NCBI GenBank assembly: GCA_028723145.1
Contig: JAQYFM010000107.1
Span: forward strand, 1-8,490
Length of the DNA stretch: 8,490 nt
Source: Spirochaetales bacterium
GTDB lineage: Bacteria > Spirochaetota > Spirochaetia > Sphaerochaetales > Sphaerochaetaceae
Direction of reading: 5' to 3'
Below are positions 1-6,297 of the stretch, in pieces (the first letter of the stretch is position 1; each line of letters starts with the position of its first letter). The notes under the pieces are model-generated. The model saw only the letters and a list, made by a program, of their open reading frames with translations, ran no database searches and was not told the origin of the DNA. Made by a program: the position numbers and the translations under genes.

Positions 1-37
1 AAAAAAATGCCCTGTCAGCTTGCACCTCCGACAGGAC
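1..37 (-). terminator. Rho-independent terminator at left edge
   Basis: A 10-bp stem (28-37 with 9-18, two G-U pairs) with a 9-base loop is followed on the minus strand by CA and seven T (7-1). It would end the small RNA that starts near 98 and also any read-through from the AI-2E/mrp/nudix/SIMPL operon. The 5' half of the stem and the loop contain GGAGGTG, complementary to the 16S rRNA 3' tail. Confidence 0.65.
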
Positions 38-98
38 GTTCGTAAACACGAAAGTATTACAAGATGTTCAGGTGTAAAACAGGGGAAAACCCGAACAT
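1..98 (-). ncRNA. Putative small structured RNA (about 98 nt) or terminated leader RNA
   Basis: Read on the minus strand, a promoter-like pair at 133-105 is followed by a segment that folds into three successive hairpins. Hairpin 1 pairs 90-98 with 64-72 (9 bp, one G-U) around a pyrimidine-rich loop containing UUUUCCCCUG. Hairpin 2 is 52-39 (TTCGT/ACGAA, 4-base loop). Hairpin 3 pairs 28-37 with 9-18 (10 bp, two G-U) and runs into seven U at 7-1. No convincing reading frame is present. I tested it by eye against SRP RNA, tmRNA, RNase P RNA and 6S RNA and saw none of their conserved signatures. It may be a trans-acting small RNA, since the C-rich loop resembles loops that bind Shine-Dalgarno sequences. 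It may instead be a terminated 5' leader of a gene beyond the left edge. Promoter, structure and terminator are seen; function is not known. Confidence 0.5.
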
Positions 99-104
99 GC
101 TTTA

Positions 105-133
105 TTTATAACATATGGCATAAGTTTTGTCCA
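105..133 (-). promoter_or_regulatory. Sigma70-type promoter for the left-edge RNA
   Basis: On the minus strand there is TGGACA (133-128, 5 of 6 to TTGACA), exactly 17 bases of spacer, then TATAAA (110-105, 5 of 6 to TATAAT). The predicted start is near 98-100, at the foot of hairpin 1. It lies just downstream of the stop codon of the SIMPL gene at 154, so it makes the downstream RNA an independent unit rather than only the tail of the operon. Confidence 0.55.
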
Positions 134-153
134 GTGCTAAAACAAATTATTTT

Positions 154-867
154 TTATTTTATTAATTCAAATACTCCATCAATCTCGGAAGAGACCTTGA
201 TTGAAGAAAAATAATACTCTGTTGAAGCATTGACAGATTCATCCAGCATCATAGCTTTTGCCATTACAGCATTACCAATCCTGACAGAAGTAGAATCAAA
301 GGATTTTTCTGTTATGTTTATCACATCCCCTGCCCTTAACCCTTGAGATGTTGCATAATCGTTTGCCCTTTCTCTTGCATTTTCTACAGCTTCTTTTCTT
401 GCTTGAGATAAGTAACTAGCTCTTTGTGTTGAATCAAGAGAAATGTTTGAAATAGAAATCCCACTTACTTGCGTAATGCTATCAAAGACAGATGAGAGAG
501 TAGAAATATCTCTTACTGTTATCTCAACACTTTGATTAGCCTTTTGACCAATTAAGTTTTGTTTTCCATCTTGCCATGAATACTCAGGTGAAATATTCAT
601 ATAAGTAGTCTTAATATCATTCCTATCGATAATATACTCACTCATCAAAATATCAATTACTTTAGATATTTTAATATTTACACTCTCTTGTGCTTCTTTA
701 GTTGTATCGGCTCTTTCTGTTACAGAAAGTGAAAAGGTTGCCATATCTGGCTGAACCTCAATTTCAGCTCTTCCTGATACCATTATTGTCCTTTCACTTT
801 TATCAAGTGTTGAACAAGATGTAAAAAGTAGTGATAAAACTAAAAGAATTAAACAAAAATGCTTCAA
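154..867 (-). CDS. SIMPL-domain (DUF541) lipoprotein
   Basis: The product is 237 residues, a normal length for the SIMPL/DUF541 family (periplasmic or surface proteins, some linked to stress tolerance, biochemical role unsettled). Residues 1-18 are a short lipoprotein signal: basic K2-H3, hydrophobic stretch, lipobox LFTSC with lipidated Cys18. The family opening follows at 29-50 (VSGRAEIEVQPD then ATFSLSV), and the conserved helix with repeated Ala/Arg (ARKEA, ARERAND) lies at about 156-170. The start codon is TTG at 867, chosen because GGAGG at 880-876 lies 8 bases upstream and because it gives a complete signal peptide. It follows the Nudix stop after one base, so it is the last gene of the operon and probably translationally coupled. 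Attachment to the inner or outer membrane cannot be told from the sequence. Family assignment is firm; the role is not. Confidence 0.88.
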   Translation of the reverse strand: MKHFCLILLVLSLLFTSCSTLDKSERTIMVSGRAEIEVQPDMATFSLSVTERADTTKEAQESVNIKISKVIDILMSEYIIDRNDIKTTYMNISPEYSWQDGKQNLIGQKANQSVEITVRDISTLSSVFDSITQVSGISISNISLDSTQRASYLSQARKEAVENARERANDYATSQGLRAGDVINITEKSFDSTSVRIGNAVMAKAMMLDESVNASTEYYFSSIKVSSEIDGVFELIK

Positions 868-868
868 A

Positions 869-1474
869 TCAAAAGCCTCCGCGTTTCTTTTCTTCCTTTA
901 ATAAAAGACCTGTAGCAGCCATCATTAACGCATTATCGGAAATGCCACTTCCCATTTGATCAATAACATCTGCTAAAGGAAGTGATAAAATATCAATTTC
1001 CTCATTTTGATCTAAGTTTTGACCACTTACTTTTTCAAGGTCCTCAGCAAGGAAGAAATATTGTCTATTAGACATAAATGCATTGTTTGGAGAAAGGTTA
1101 CCTAAGAGCGTAATCTTGCTAGCCTTAATACCTGTCTCCTCTAAAAGCTCTCTTTCTGCTGCTGTTAATGCATCTTCATCCTTTTCAACAAGACCTGCCG
1201 GAAATTCCCTTGTTACGCTATCAGAACCATGGCGATATTGTTGCTCTACAACAACTCTTACAACACCATTTTCATCTTTAAATATTGGAATGATTACAAC
1301 CCATTCAGGACAGTCTACTGTTATGAAGTCGCCAACTCGACCATCTTGACTCTGCCTTTTTACCTTACTTACTTCAAATATTGGACATTTAAAAATCTTT
1401 TCAGGCTTTTCACTTGCCCAATATAAATGCATAGTATCGATATTAGGATCTGTTGTAAAAATATCACTCTTCAT
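869..1474 (-). CDS. Nudix hydrolase, ADP-ribose pyrophosphatase-like
   Basis: The product is 201 residues with one Nudix fold. The Nudix box is complete at about residues 94-116: G94, E100, then RELLEETGI, matching GX5EX7REUXEEXGU, whose glutamates bind the catalytic Mg. The preceding REFPAG and EQQYRHG segments are typical of the ADP-ribose pyrophosphatase branch, which splits ADP-ribose to AMP and ribose-5-phosphate; the exact substrate is inferred. There is no signal peptide, so it should be cytosolic. The start is ATG at 1474, one base after the mrp stop, with AAGGA at 1488-1484 nine bases upstream. Starting further upstream would read an mrp-overlapping leucine-rich stretch unlike the family. 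It lies between mrp and the SIMPL gene in a tightly packed operon. Confidence 0.88.
   Translation of the reverse strand: MKSDIFTTDPNIDTMHLYWASEKPEKIFKCPIFEVSKVKRQSQDGRVGDFITVDCPEWVVIIPIFKDENGVVRVVVEQQYRHGSDSVTREFPAGLVEKDEDALTAAERELLEETGIKASKITLLGNLSPNNAFMSNRQYFFLAEDLEKVSGQNLDQNEEIDILSLPLADVIDQMGSGISDNALMMAATGLLLKEEKKRGGF
876..880 (-). promoter_or_regulatory. Shine-Dalgarno GGAGG that fixes a TTG start for the SIMPL gene
   Basis: On the minus strand GGAGG sits inside the last codons of the Nudix gene, 8 bases before TTG at 867. No ATG is available at a suitable distance, so this site supports TTG as the true initiation codon. Confidence 0.7.
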
Positions 1475-1475
1475 C

Positions 1476-2396
1476 TTATTTTTTCCTTGAAGAACAATTA
1501 GAAGTACATCCTGCACATGCACTAGGAGAACACTGAGGAGTGCCCATAAAAGAAGTATCTCTACCAGTTGAACATGCAGTACCAAAGTTAATCTTTCTAG
1601 CGATTTCTAAGAGTGCATCGCGAGAAGGATGGGTATTTCCATCTTTCATGAAATCTTCGCCTTCATCCTCTGCTTTTCTTAACTCTACTTCCATTGGAAC
1701 TCTTCCTAAGAAAGGAACATGCATATCCTGGCACATTTTCTGACCACCACCAATTCCAAATACAGGAATTTCTGTTCCACAACCAGGACACTTTAAGCCA
1801 GACATATTTTCAATAACACCGATGATTGCAACACCCATTCTTCTTGAAAAACCTACACTTCTTCTAGCATCAAGCACAGCTACACTCTGTGGTGTTGTTA
1901 CAATAATAGTACCAGTAAGCTCAGGAATAGACTGACAAACAGTAAGCTGTTCATCACCAGTTCCTGGAGGAGAGTCAATTAAAAGATAATCGAGAGTACC
2001 CCACTCAACATCTGCTAAAAATTGTCTAATAGCACTATTTTTCATACTACCTCTCCAAATGATAGGAGCAGTAGGATCTGAAATTGCAAAAGCTAAGGAT
2101 ACAACCTTTAAACCTTCTCTTGGTTCAACAGGATAAAGAACCTTACCATCAGGAGATCCTAATACACCATCCTCACAACCAAGCATTTTAGCAACATTTG
2201 GTCCATGAATATCTGTATCAAGGATACCTACAGTACAACCCATATCTACGAGTGCATTAGCTAAATTTACAGTTACAGTAGTCTTTCCAACCCCACCCTT
2301 TCCAGACATGATAAGAATCTTACGAGAGATTTTATCCATATTCTCTCTAATTGCTTGGGATTGGAGTTCATACTCATCAACCTGATTATCTTCCAT
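1476..2396 (-). CDS. mrp: Mrp/NBP35-family Fe-S cluster carrier P-loop ATPase
   Basis: The product is 306 residues. Proteins of this family hold a 4Fe-4S cluster at a dimer interface and deliver it to client apoproteins in the cytosol. The deviant Walker A is SGKGGVGKTT (31-40), then TDIHGPN (61-67), the switch-like DSPPGTGDEQ (141-150) and the cluster-binding CPGC (C203, C206), all in the expected order. The N-terminal DUF59/MIP18 domain found in many bacterial Mrp proteins is absent. Unusually, the C-terminus ends in a Ser/Cys-rich tail with Cys at 275, 289, 294, 297 and 301. The ATG at 2396 is preferred over one 7 codons upstream because AAGGAG (2409-2404) lies 7 bases before it. It overlaps the end of the AI-2E gene by 11 bases and is followed after one base by the Nudix gene. 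Family and fold are certain; client proteins are unknown. Confidence 0.95.
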   Translation of the reverse strand: MEDNQVDEYELQSQAIRENMDKISRKILIMSGKGGVGKTTVTVNLANALVDMGCTVGILDTDIHGPNVAKMLGCEDGVLGSPDGKVLYPVEPREGLKVVSLAFAISDPTAPIIWRGSMKNSAIRQFLADVEWGTLDYLLIDSPPGTGDEQLTVCQSIPELTGTIIVTTPQSVAVLDARRSVGFSRRMGVAIIGVIENMSGLKCPGCGTEIPVFGIGGGQKMCQDMHVPFLGRVPMEVELRKAEDEGEDFMKDGNTHPSRDALLEIARKINFGTACSTGRDTSFMGTPQCSPSACAGCTSNCSSRKK

Positions 2397-3603
2397 TATT
2401 TTTCTCCTTATTATCATTATTATTTAAATCCACAGGTAGGATAATATCATCAAGGCGCTGTGGCTGTTGTTCTTCCTTATGCTTAGCTCTTCTTCTATTA
2501 ATACTTTTCTTCATCGACTCCTTCTCTTTATACTCTCTTACATAGCTTTTTCCAGATGAAAGGATTATCGCAACAGGCTTAAGGGAAGGAACCATAAGAC
2601 AAATAATTTGGATAATAGACATAACAGGAACAGCTAAGAACATACCTGCTATACCCCAAATATAACCCCAGAATGAAAGAGAGATAAGTATCATTAATGG
2701 AGAAATATTAAGTTGTACACCCTGAATTCTAGGGTCAATAATATTTCCAAGAACCATTTCGATAGAAATTGTTAGTACTGCAACGTAGACTATCATAATC
2801 CAGTTTGGAGTAAATTGGATAACTGCCATAAATATTGTAAGACCTGTAGCAATTATTGAACCAATAGTAGGTATATAGTTCAAAACGAATGCTAAGAAGC
2901 CCCATAGGAGTGCGAAATCAAGTCCGGTTACTAAGGCTGTTAAGTAGAAACAGATACCTGTTAATAGTGATATGATTGTCTTTAAAGCAAGGTACTTTGA
3001 AATTTGTTTATTAATTTTTCCAAGTAATGAAGAGAGTTTTTGTCCCTTCTCTTTATCAAGTGCAAATGAAATCTTAGGCATGAATGTTGATCTTTCAAAA
3101 AGTAAGAACATTAATGTAATTAGAATAATCATTACATCTGATAGTAGTGATAATACTCTAGATGAAATACTTGTTAGCCAGCCCATCAAAAATGAATACC
3201 AGTCAACATTTAATGATCCAATTATTGAAAAATCCTTTGGAATATCATCTACATAATCAATAATATATTGACTTAAAAGAGTATCTACAGCCTTAACTCT
3301 TTCTGCATAGTATGGAAGCTTCGCAATAAGCAAATTTACTAGTATTCCGATTAAATAGCCTAATATTAAGAATATAGCAATTACAAAGACCATTATAAAT
3401 ACAATTGATAAACCACTTGGTATTTTCAGCTTTGAAAGCTTTTCCATAATTGGGTTAACAAATGCAAAAATAAATAGAGCAAAAGCTACAGGTATCATTA
3501 CTTCAGATGTAGCTTTTAATACAAATAGAAATAAAATTATTATTCCTAAGAATAATATTGTTCTAATTTGTCTCAGATAGTTATTGCTCGCTTCTTCTTT
3601 CAT
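2386..3603 (-). CDS. AI-2E family (PF01594) transporter-like membrane protein
   Basis: The product is 405 residues, within the usual size of the AI-2E/PerM family. Members include AI-2 exporters, Na+/H+ antiporters and many of unknown substrate, so the cargo is not predictable. Hydrophobic segments lie at about 15-50, 64-95, 150-169, 206-227, 230-262, 268-285 and 300-340. Family signatures are the cytosolic amphipathic stretch at 175-205, ALLWGFLAFVLNYIPTIGS (231-249) and GNIIDPRIQG to the SPLMIL region (286-305), ending in GIAGMFLAVPV. After residue 350 there is a 55-residue hydrophilic tail, first basic (SINRRRAKHK) then Asn/Asp-rich. The ATG at 3603 is chosen because upstream codons would run antisense through trmJ. 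No clear Shine-Dalgarno precedes it. It is the first gene of the minus-strand operon and overlaps mrp by 11 bases. Confidence 0.88.
   Translation of the reverse strand: MKEEASNNYLRQIRTILFLGIIILFLFVLKATSEVMIPVAFALFIFAFVNPIMEKLSKLKIPSGLSIVFIMVFVIAIFLILGYLIGILVNLLIAKLPYYAERVKAVDTLLSQYIIDYVDDIPKDFSIIGSLNVDWYSFLMGWLTSISSRVLSLLSDVMIILITLMFLLFERSTFMPKISFALDKEKGQKLSSLLGKINKQISKYLALKTIISLLTGICFYLTALVTGLDFALLWGFLAFVLNYIPTIGSIIATGLTIFMAVIQFTPNWIMIVYVAVLTISIEMVLGNIIDPRIQGVQLNISPLMILISLSFWGYIWGIAGMFLAVPVMSIIQIICLMVPSLKPVAIILSSGKSYVREYKEKESMKKSINRRRAKHKEEQQPQRLDDIILPVDLNNNDNKEKNNGR
2404..2409 (-). promoter_or_regulatory. mrp: Shine-Dalgarno AAGGAG that fixes the mrp start
   Basis: AAGGAG on the minus strand, 7 bases before ATG at 2396 and inside the AI-2E gene's last codons. 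It favours this ATG over the in-frame one at 2417, which it would follow rather than precede. Confidence 0.75.
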
Positions 3604-3610
3604 GTTAAAG

Positions 3611-3639
3611 AGTTTAAAACACAAGACAAAAAGTCTCAA
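3611..3639 (-). promoter_or_regulatory. Candidate promoter of the AI-2E/mrp/nudix/SIMPL operon
   Basis: On the minus strand TTGAGA (3639-3634, 5 of 6) is followed by a 17-base spacer and TAAACT (3616-3611, 4 of 6). The predicted transcript would start within a base or two of the ATG at 3603, that is, almost leaderless, which would fit the lack of a Shine-Dalgarno. The -10 match is weak. Confidence 0.35.
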
Positions 3640-3651
3640 GGTATGTATTAT
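3623..3651 (+). promoter_or_regulatory. Candidate promoter of the trmJ operon
   Basis: AAGACA (3623-3628, 4 of 6) is followed by a 17-base spacer and TATTAT (3646-3651, 5 of 6). The predicted start is at about 3658, next to the ATG at 3659. It overlaps the opposite-strand candidate, and a short inverted repeat (AGAC, 5 bases, GTCT; 3624-3636) sits under both. Weak evidence because AT-rich DNA gives such matches often. Confidence 0.35.
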
Positions 3652-3658
3652 TGGATTA

Positions 3659-4399
3659 ATGGAAAAGCAAAAATATCTTGATAGAATTAATATAGTACTT
3701 GTTGACACCCAAGATGGTGCAAACATAGGTTCCGTATGTAGAGCTATGAAAACTATGGGAATTACAGACCTTTCATTAGTCACTACTAGAAGCTACGATG
3801 ATAACAGAGTAAGAACTCTAGCACTTCATGCTTCAGATCTTTGGGAAAATGCTAAGTATTATACCACACTAGAAGATGCGTTAAAGGATAGTATCTTTGC
3901 TGTTGGTGCAACTAGAAGAAGAGGAAAGCATAGAAAGTTATCAGCTTACTCCCCTGAGCAATTAGCTAAGCACCTTGCTACTCTTCCAGAAGGAAGGATT
4001 TCTATTGTTTTTGGTAGAGAGTCTGATGGATTAAGAGATGATGAGGTTGCACTTTGCAGCTCCATTGTTACAATACCAACGAGTGATGCATTTCCATCAC
4101 TAAACCTCTCTCAGGCAGTTCAGATTATCACATATACTCTATTCCAGGAGGCCCAAGAATATCCTCAAGGTAAAAGTGCTGTAACTCGCACAAGAATTGA
4201 AAAAGCCAGCGATGAAGCCTGCGAGCACCTTTCTAATATTGGATATTTTAAATGGGATGAAGAGAAAAAGTGGTTAAATCAATTTTTTAGAGATACACTT
4301 GAAAAAGCTGGCCTTCAAGAAAGTGAAATGCAACTTTTTGATAAACTATTTAGAAAAATTGAAATGATTAAAATTCATAAGGATAAAATAGATGAATGA
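3659..4399 (+). CDS. trmJ: SpoU/TrmJ-family tRNA 2'-O-methyltransferase
   Basis: The product is 246 residues, the usual TrmJ length: an N-terminal SPOUT knot domain plus a C-terminal helical extension (about 175-246). Motif 1 is GANIGSVCRAMKTMG (20-34) with Asn22 and Arg28. Motif 2 is IVFGRESDGLRDDE (116-129), and motif 3 is LNLSQAVQI (148-156), giving the S-adenosylmethionine-binding trefoil knot. TrmJ methylates the ribose of nucleotide 32 in the anticodon loop; this activity is inferred from family and length rather than shown. The ATG at 3659 is chosen because it begins the conserved domain directly and upstream codons overlap the divergent gene. Only a weak GGA (3653-3655) lies upstream. 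It is the first gene of the plus operon and overlaps the next by 8 bases. A TrmH-like relative with another target is the main alternative. Confidence 0.87.
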   Translation: MEKQKYLDRINIVLVDTQDGANIGSVCRAMKTMGITDLSLVTTRSYDDNRVRTLALHASDLWENAKYYTTLEDALKDSIFAVGATRRRGKHRKLSAYSPEQLAKHLATLPEGRISIVFGRESDGLRDDEVALCSSIVTIPTSDAFPSLNLSQAVQIITYTLFQEAQEYPQGKSAVTRTRIEKASDEACEHLSNIGYFKWDEEKKWLNQFFRDTLEKAGLQESEMQLFDKLFRKIEMIKIHKDKIDE

Positions 4400-5201
4400 A
4401 AAAAATTTTTTAAATCCGCTTCCTCGTGTCGTTGCGCATAGAGGCGATAGCATTAATTATCCAGAAAACACTCTCCCTGCTTTTATTTCTGCAGTAAAAA
4501 TGGATATCGATGTAGTTGAAACTGATATTCACATTACAAAGGATGGGGAGCTTGTTATTTGGCATGACCCTACTCTCGAGAGAAATACAAATGGAAGTGG
4601 AACAATAGAAAGTCATACCTTAGCAGAACTAAAGAAACTTGATGCAGGGTACACATTTACAAAGGATGGGGGTAAGACATTTCCTTTTAGGGGAAAGGGT
4701 GTTCAAATCTGCACACTCTCTGAAGCCCTTGAAGCATGTCCTGAACAACGCTTTAATATCGACTTAAAGAGTAAAGATATAAAGATTGTAGATGCTTTTA
4801 TTAAAACAATAAGGGAGCATAATGCACAAAACAGAGTTTGTGGAGCTTCATTTCATCTTTCAAATTTGAAAGAATTAAGAAAAAAAGCACCAGATATTTT
4901 AACTTCTATTACAACATTAGAGGTAATTCCAATTCTACTAAGGCAAAAGCTACACATTCTTCCAAAGAGTTTTAATAGAAAGATAATTTTCCAAATTCCT
5001 CGCTCTCAATGGGGAATAAAGGTAGTAACACCAGACTTTGTTAAGCAAATGCACAAAAGAGGTGCAATTGTAATGGTTTGGACAATCAATGATGAGGCAT
5101 CAATGCGTGAACTGTTTGCTATGGGGGTTGACTCTGTAATGACAGATGACCCTCAGCTTGTAATAAAAGTTGCTAAGGAGATGAATATTCGTGAAAAGTG
5201 A
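4392..5201 (+). CDS. Cytosolic glycerophosphodiester phosphodiesterase (GDPD)
   Basis: The product is 269 residues with the complete GDPD TIM barrel. It hydrolyses glycerophosphodiesters to glycerol-3-phosphate and an alcohol. Catalytic and metal residues are visible: H16-R17 in VAHRGD, PENT (24-27), E43 and D45 in VETDIH, and H58 in IWHDP, followed by NTNGSG. FNIDLKS (136-142) supplies the next acidic residue, and VWTINDE with the final MTDDPQL close the barrel. There is no signal peptide, so it resembles the cytosolic UgpQ type rather than periplasmic GlpQ. Start: ATG at 4392 with AAGGA (4379-4383) 8 bases upstream, overlapping the trmJ end by 8 bases. It overlaps the DUF362 gene by 11 bases. 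The natural substrate, for example lipid-derived glycerophosphodiesters, is not determined by sequence. Confidence 0.92.
   Translation: MNEKNFLNPLPRVVAHRGDSINYPENTLPAFISAVKMDIDVVETDIHITKDGELVIWHDPTLERNTNGSGTIESHTLAELKKLDAGYTFTKDGGKTFPFRGKGVQICTLSEALEACPEQRFNIDLKSKDIKIVDAFIKTIREHNAQNRVCGASFHLSNLKELRKKAPDILTSITTLEVIPILLRQKLHILPKSFNRKIIFQIPRSQWGIKVVTPDFVKQMHKRGAIVMVWTINDEASMRELFAMGVDSVMTDDPQLVIKVAKEMNIREK
5175..5180 (+). promoter_or_regulatory. Shine-Dalgarno AAGGAG for the GTG start of the DUF362 gene
   Basis: AAGGAG lies inside the last codons of the GDPD gene, 10 bases before GTG at 5191. The ATG at 5181 is in the GDPD frame and cannot start the DUF362 protein, so the GTG is the plausible initiation codon. 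Confidence 0.6.
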
Positions 5202-6297
5202 TGTTTTTTACACAAATTTAAGAACTGGTTTTAATAACTCCCTTCTTGATAAGCTTAATAGGCTTATGACTAAGGCCGGAATAAGCAATATTGATTTTGA
5301 AGATAAATATGTTGCAATTAAGATGCACTTTGGAGAACCAGGAAATCTTGCATTCTTACGTCCAAACTGGGCAAAATGCGTTGCTGATAAAGTAAAAGAG
5401 TTAGGAGGAAAACCTTTCTTAACAGATTGTAACACTCTTTATGTTGGCGGAAGAAAGAATGCTTTAGACCACATGCTAACAGCAGAGCAAAATGGTTTTA
5501 ACTACGTTTCAACAGGTTGTCAAATTATCATTGGTGATGGTTTAAAAGGTAGTGATGATATTGAAATTCCAGTAGAAGGTGGAAAATATATCGAAACTGC
5601 AAAAATCGGAAGAGCCATTATGGATGCAGATATCTTTATTTCTCTTTCACACTTTAAGGGTCATGAAGGTACAGGCTTTGGTGGAGCATTAAAGAATATT
5701 GGAATGGGGTGTGGCTCTAGAAGAGGTAAGATGGAAATGCATGTATCAGGTAAACCAAATGTAGACAAAGATGAATGTATTGGTTGTGGTATGTGTACTA
5801 AAATCTGTGCTCACGGTGCTCCTCTATTAAAAGATAAGAAATGCACAATTGACCATGAAAAGTGTGTAGGCTGTGGAAGATGTATTGCTATTTGTCCAAA
5901 GGATGCAATCCATGAAGGAACCTCTCACTCAAATGAAATACTTAACTGCAGAATGATGGAGTATGCAAAAGGTGTTCTATCAGGTCGTCCTTGTTTCCAC
6001 ATCTCAATTGCAGTTGATATCTCTCCTAATTGTGATTGCCACGGCGAAAATGATATGCCTATTATCCCTAATATCGGACTTTTTGCTTCATTTGATCCAG
6101 TTGCATTAGACCAAGCTTGTGCAGACGCTGCTAACAAAATGCCAGTTAATCCTAACTCAATGTTAAGTGAAGCAAATAAATGTCATCATGACCACTTTGA
6201 TGATATTCATCCAGATACTTCTTGGAAACAAGGTCTTGAATATGCCCAGTCTATTGGTCTTGGTTCAAGAGAGTATAACCTTATTGAGGTAAAATGA
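5191..6297 (+). CDS. DUF362 protein with two 4Fe-4S ferredoxin motifs
   Basis: The product is 368 residues. The DUF362 fold occupies about 1-185 and resumes after 240, with a ferredoxin-like insert between. Cluster motif I is C196, C199, C202, C206 and motif II is C225, C228, C231, C235 (CX2CX2CX3C twice). Motif II is followed by the usual Pro (CPKDAI); motif I has Ala instead (CAHGA). Other conserved-looking stretches are KMHFGEPGN (44-52), SHFKGHEGTGFGGALKNIGMG (split over 153-173), and the C-terminal ASFDPVALDQACADA (299-313). Proteins of this type (COG2768-like) are called Fe-S centre proteins and their reaction is unknown; electron transfer is likely but inferred. No signal peptide or membrane segment is seen, so cytosolic. 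The GTG start overlaps GDPD by 11 bases and the stop overlaps the next gene by 4 bases (ATGA). Confidence 0.87.
   Translation: MKSDVFYTNLRTGFNNSLLDKLNRLMTKAGISNIDFEDKYVAIKMHFGEPGNLAFLRPNWAKCVADKVKELGGKPFLTDCNTLYVGGRKNALDHMLTAEQNGFNYVSTGCQIIIGDGLKGSDDIEIPVEGGKYIETAKIGRAIMDADIFISLSHFKGHEGTGFGGALKNIGMGCGSRRGKMEMHVSGKPNVDKDECIGCGMCTKICAHGAPLLKDKKCTIDHEKCVGCGRCIAICPKDAIHEGTSHSNEILNCRMMEYAKGVLSGRPCFHISIAVDISPNCDCHGENDMPIIPNIGLFASFDPVALDQACADAANKMPVNPNSMLSEANKCHHDHFDDIHPDTSWKQGLEYAQSIGLGSREYNLIEVK

Noticed and set aside
1..140. SRP RNA, tmRNA, RNase P RNA or 6S RNA for the left-edge structure
   Set aside because: The conserved SRP GGAAGG/GCAGCC core, the tmRNA tRNA-like ends, the RNase P core motifs and the single long 6S hairpin with central bubble are all missing.
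20..214. A 64-codon plus-strand open frame at the left edge
   Set aside because: No Shine-Dalgarno, composition unlike a protein, and it runs antisense through the structured RNA and the end of the SIMPL gene.
1083..1743. Several plus-strand open frames antisense to the Nudix and mrp genes
   Set aside because: They lie opposite genes with complete family motifs and have no family features of their own.
2351..3256. Plus-strand open frames antisense to mrp and the AI-2E gene
   Set aside because: Shadows of an AT-rich membrane-protein gene; no ribosome binding sites or recognisable domains.
3604..3783. A 60-codon N-terminal extension of the AI-2E protein
   Set aside because: It would be read antisense through the conserved N-terminus of trmJ; the ATG at 3603 gives a normal family length.
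4410..6137. Minus-strand open frames opposite the GDPD and DUF362 genes
   Set aside because: Antisense to well-supported coding sequence, no domain or start signal.
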